NCBI GenBank assembly: GCA_012963655.1
Contig: DTVI01000156.1
Location: 1 to 7,868, forward strand
Direction: 5' to 3'
Length of the DNA stretch: 7,868 nt
Source: Sulfurimonas sp.
Lineage (GTDB): Bacteria; Campylobacterota; Campylobacteria; Campylobacterales; Sulfurimonadaceae
Under the pieces are notes generated by a model. That model ran no database searches. It was not told the origin of the DNA and worked only from the letters and a program-made list of their open reading frames with translations. The first letter of the stretch is position 1. The number at the start of each line of letters is the position of its first letter. Positions 7,445 to 7,868 of this stretch are shown one piece after another. Position numbers and translations under genes: made by a program.

Positions 7445-7450
7445 AAATTA

Positions 7451-7868
7451 ATGAAAATTGAAACAAAAACAGTACATTTTACAAACCCACTTTATTTAGA
7501 AAGTGGTCGAATTATTGAACCTTATGATATTACTTATGAAACCTATGGTGAATTAAATGAAGATAAGAGTAATGCTATTTGGGTGACTCACGCACTAACT
7601 GGCTCCCACCATGCAGCAGGCGTTTATGAAAATGAAACCAAGGCTGGTTGGTGGGATGCACTTATTGGCCCAAAAAAGGCACTAGACACGGATGAATATT
7701 TTGTTATTTGTACCAATGTTATAGGCTCTTGCTTTGGCTCAAGTGGACCGATTTCAGATGATTATGCAACTCAAGCTCCTTATCGTTATACATTTCCTGT
7801 AGTTACTATCAAAGATATGGTAAAGGCACAAAAATTATTATTAGACTCCTTAGGTATTCATAAACTTG
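7451..7868 (+). CDS. metX: Homoserine O-acetyltransferase, 5' part only
   Basis: The first 139 codons of an alpha/beta-hydrolase-fold acyltransferase that makes O-acetyl-L-homoserine from homoserine and acetyl-CoA in methionine synthesis. The window shows YETYGELN at 29-36, the oxyanion-side motif THALTGSHHAAG at 46-57, GWWD at 66-69, FVICTNVIGSCFGSSGP at 84-100 and FPVVTIKDMVKAQ at 115-127, all typical of MetX. The nucleophile motif (GGSMGG) and the Asp and His of the triad lie past the right edge. The ATG is chosen for homology to the family N-terminus; only a weak GGA (7437-7439) precedes it. MetX can be annotated as a succinyl- or acetyl-transferase; acetyl is the family default but is not proved here. 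Confidence 0.93.
   Translation, partial: MKIETKTVHFTNPLYLESGRIIEPYDITYETYGELNEDKSNAIWVTHALTGSHHAAGVYENETKAGWWDALIGPKKALDTDEYFVICTNVIGSCFGSSGPISDDYATQAPYRYTFPVVTIKDMVKAQKLLLDSLGIHKL

Overview
The window reads as an ordinary chromosomal housekeeping segment of a low-GC Campylobacterota bacterium (epsilonproteobacterial lineage, perhaps a free-living Sulfurimonas/Sulfurovum-like organism). That placement rests on the gene order ileS - small membrane ORF - gatA - guaB, on protein similarity recalled from that group, and on the AT-rich codon use. No database search was possible, so the genus is not claimed.

Leftward (minus strand) region, 1-1457. A tRNA operon runs toward the left edge in the order tRNA-Lys(TTT), tRNA-Asp(GTC), tRNA-Val(TAC, cut by the window edge). 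A textbook sigma70 promoter drives it: TTGACA, 17 bp, TATAAT at 272-300. Just upstream lies an AU-rich inverted repeat, the probable terminator of the next leftward gene. That gene is a CinA-family protein with a C-terminal nicotinamide-nucleotide amidase (PncC-like) domain and a divergent N-terminal half.

Divergent promoter region, 1458-1626. It holds an extended -10 element facing cinA and a TATAAT box facing ileS.

Rightward (plus strand) region, 1627-7868. A tightly packed operon carries ileS (isoleucyl-tRNA synthetase), an unlisted 38-codon single-pass membrane ORF, gatA (amidase subunit of the GatCAB tRNA amidotransferase) and guaB (IMP dehydrogenase). The small ORF overlaps the ileS stop by 1 nt and the gatA start by 4 nt. 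After a 164-nt gap containing a hairpin and four copies of a GGAAAACA repeat comes the 5' part of metX (homoserine O-acetyltransferase), which runs off the right edge. The theme is translation supply (tRNAs, Ile-tRNA charging, Gln/Asn-tRNA amidation) with GMP and methionine synthesis.

The main anomaly is that ileS is broken. The frame shifts at about 2122-2124, where four family-expected residues plus one base (13 nt) appear to be missing. Restoring 13 nt gives a 918-residue protein of normal IleRS length. This is either a sequence or assembly error or a real inactivating deletion in a normally essential gene. I found no mobile element, CRISPR array, defence locus or clearly new system. The best candidates for under-described biology are the small membrane ORF between ileS and gatA and the repeat-bearing metX leader.
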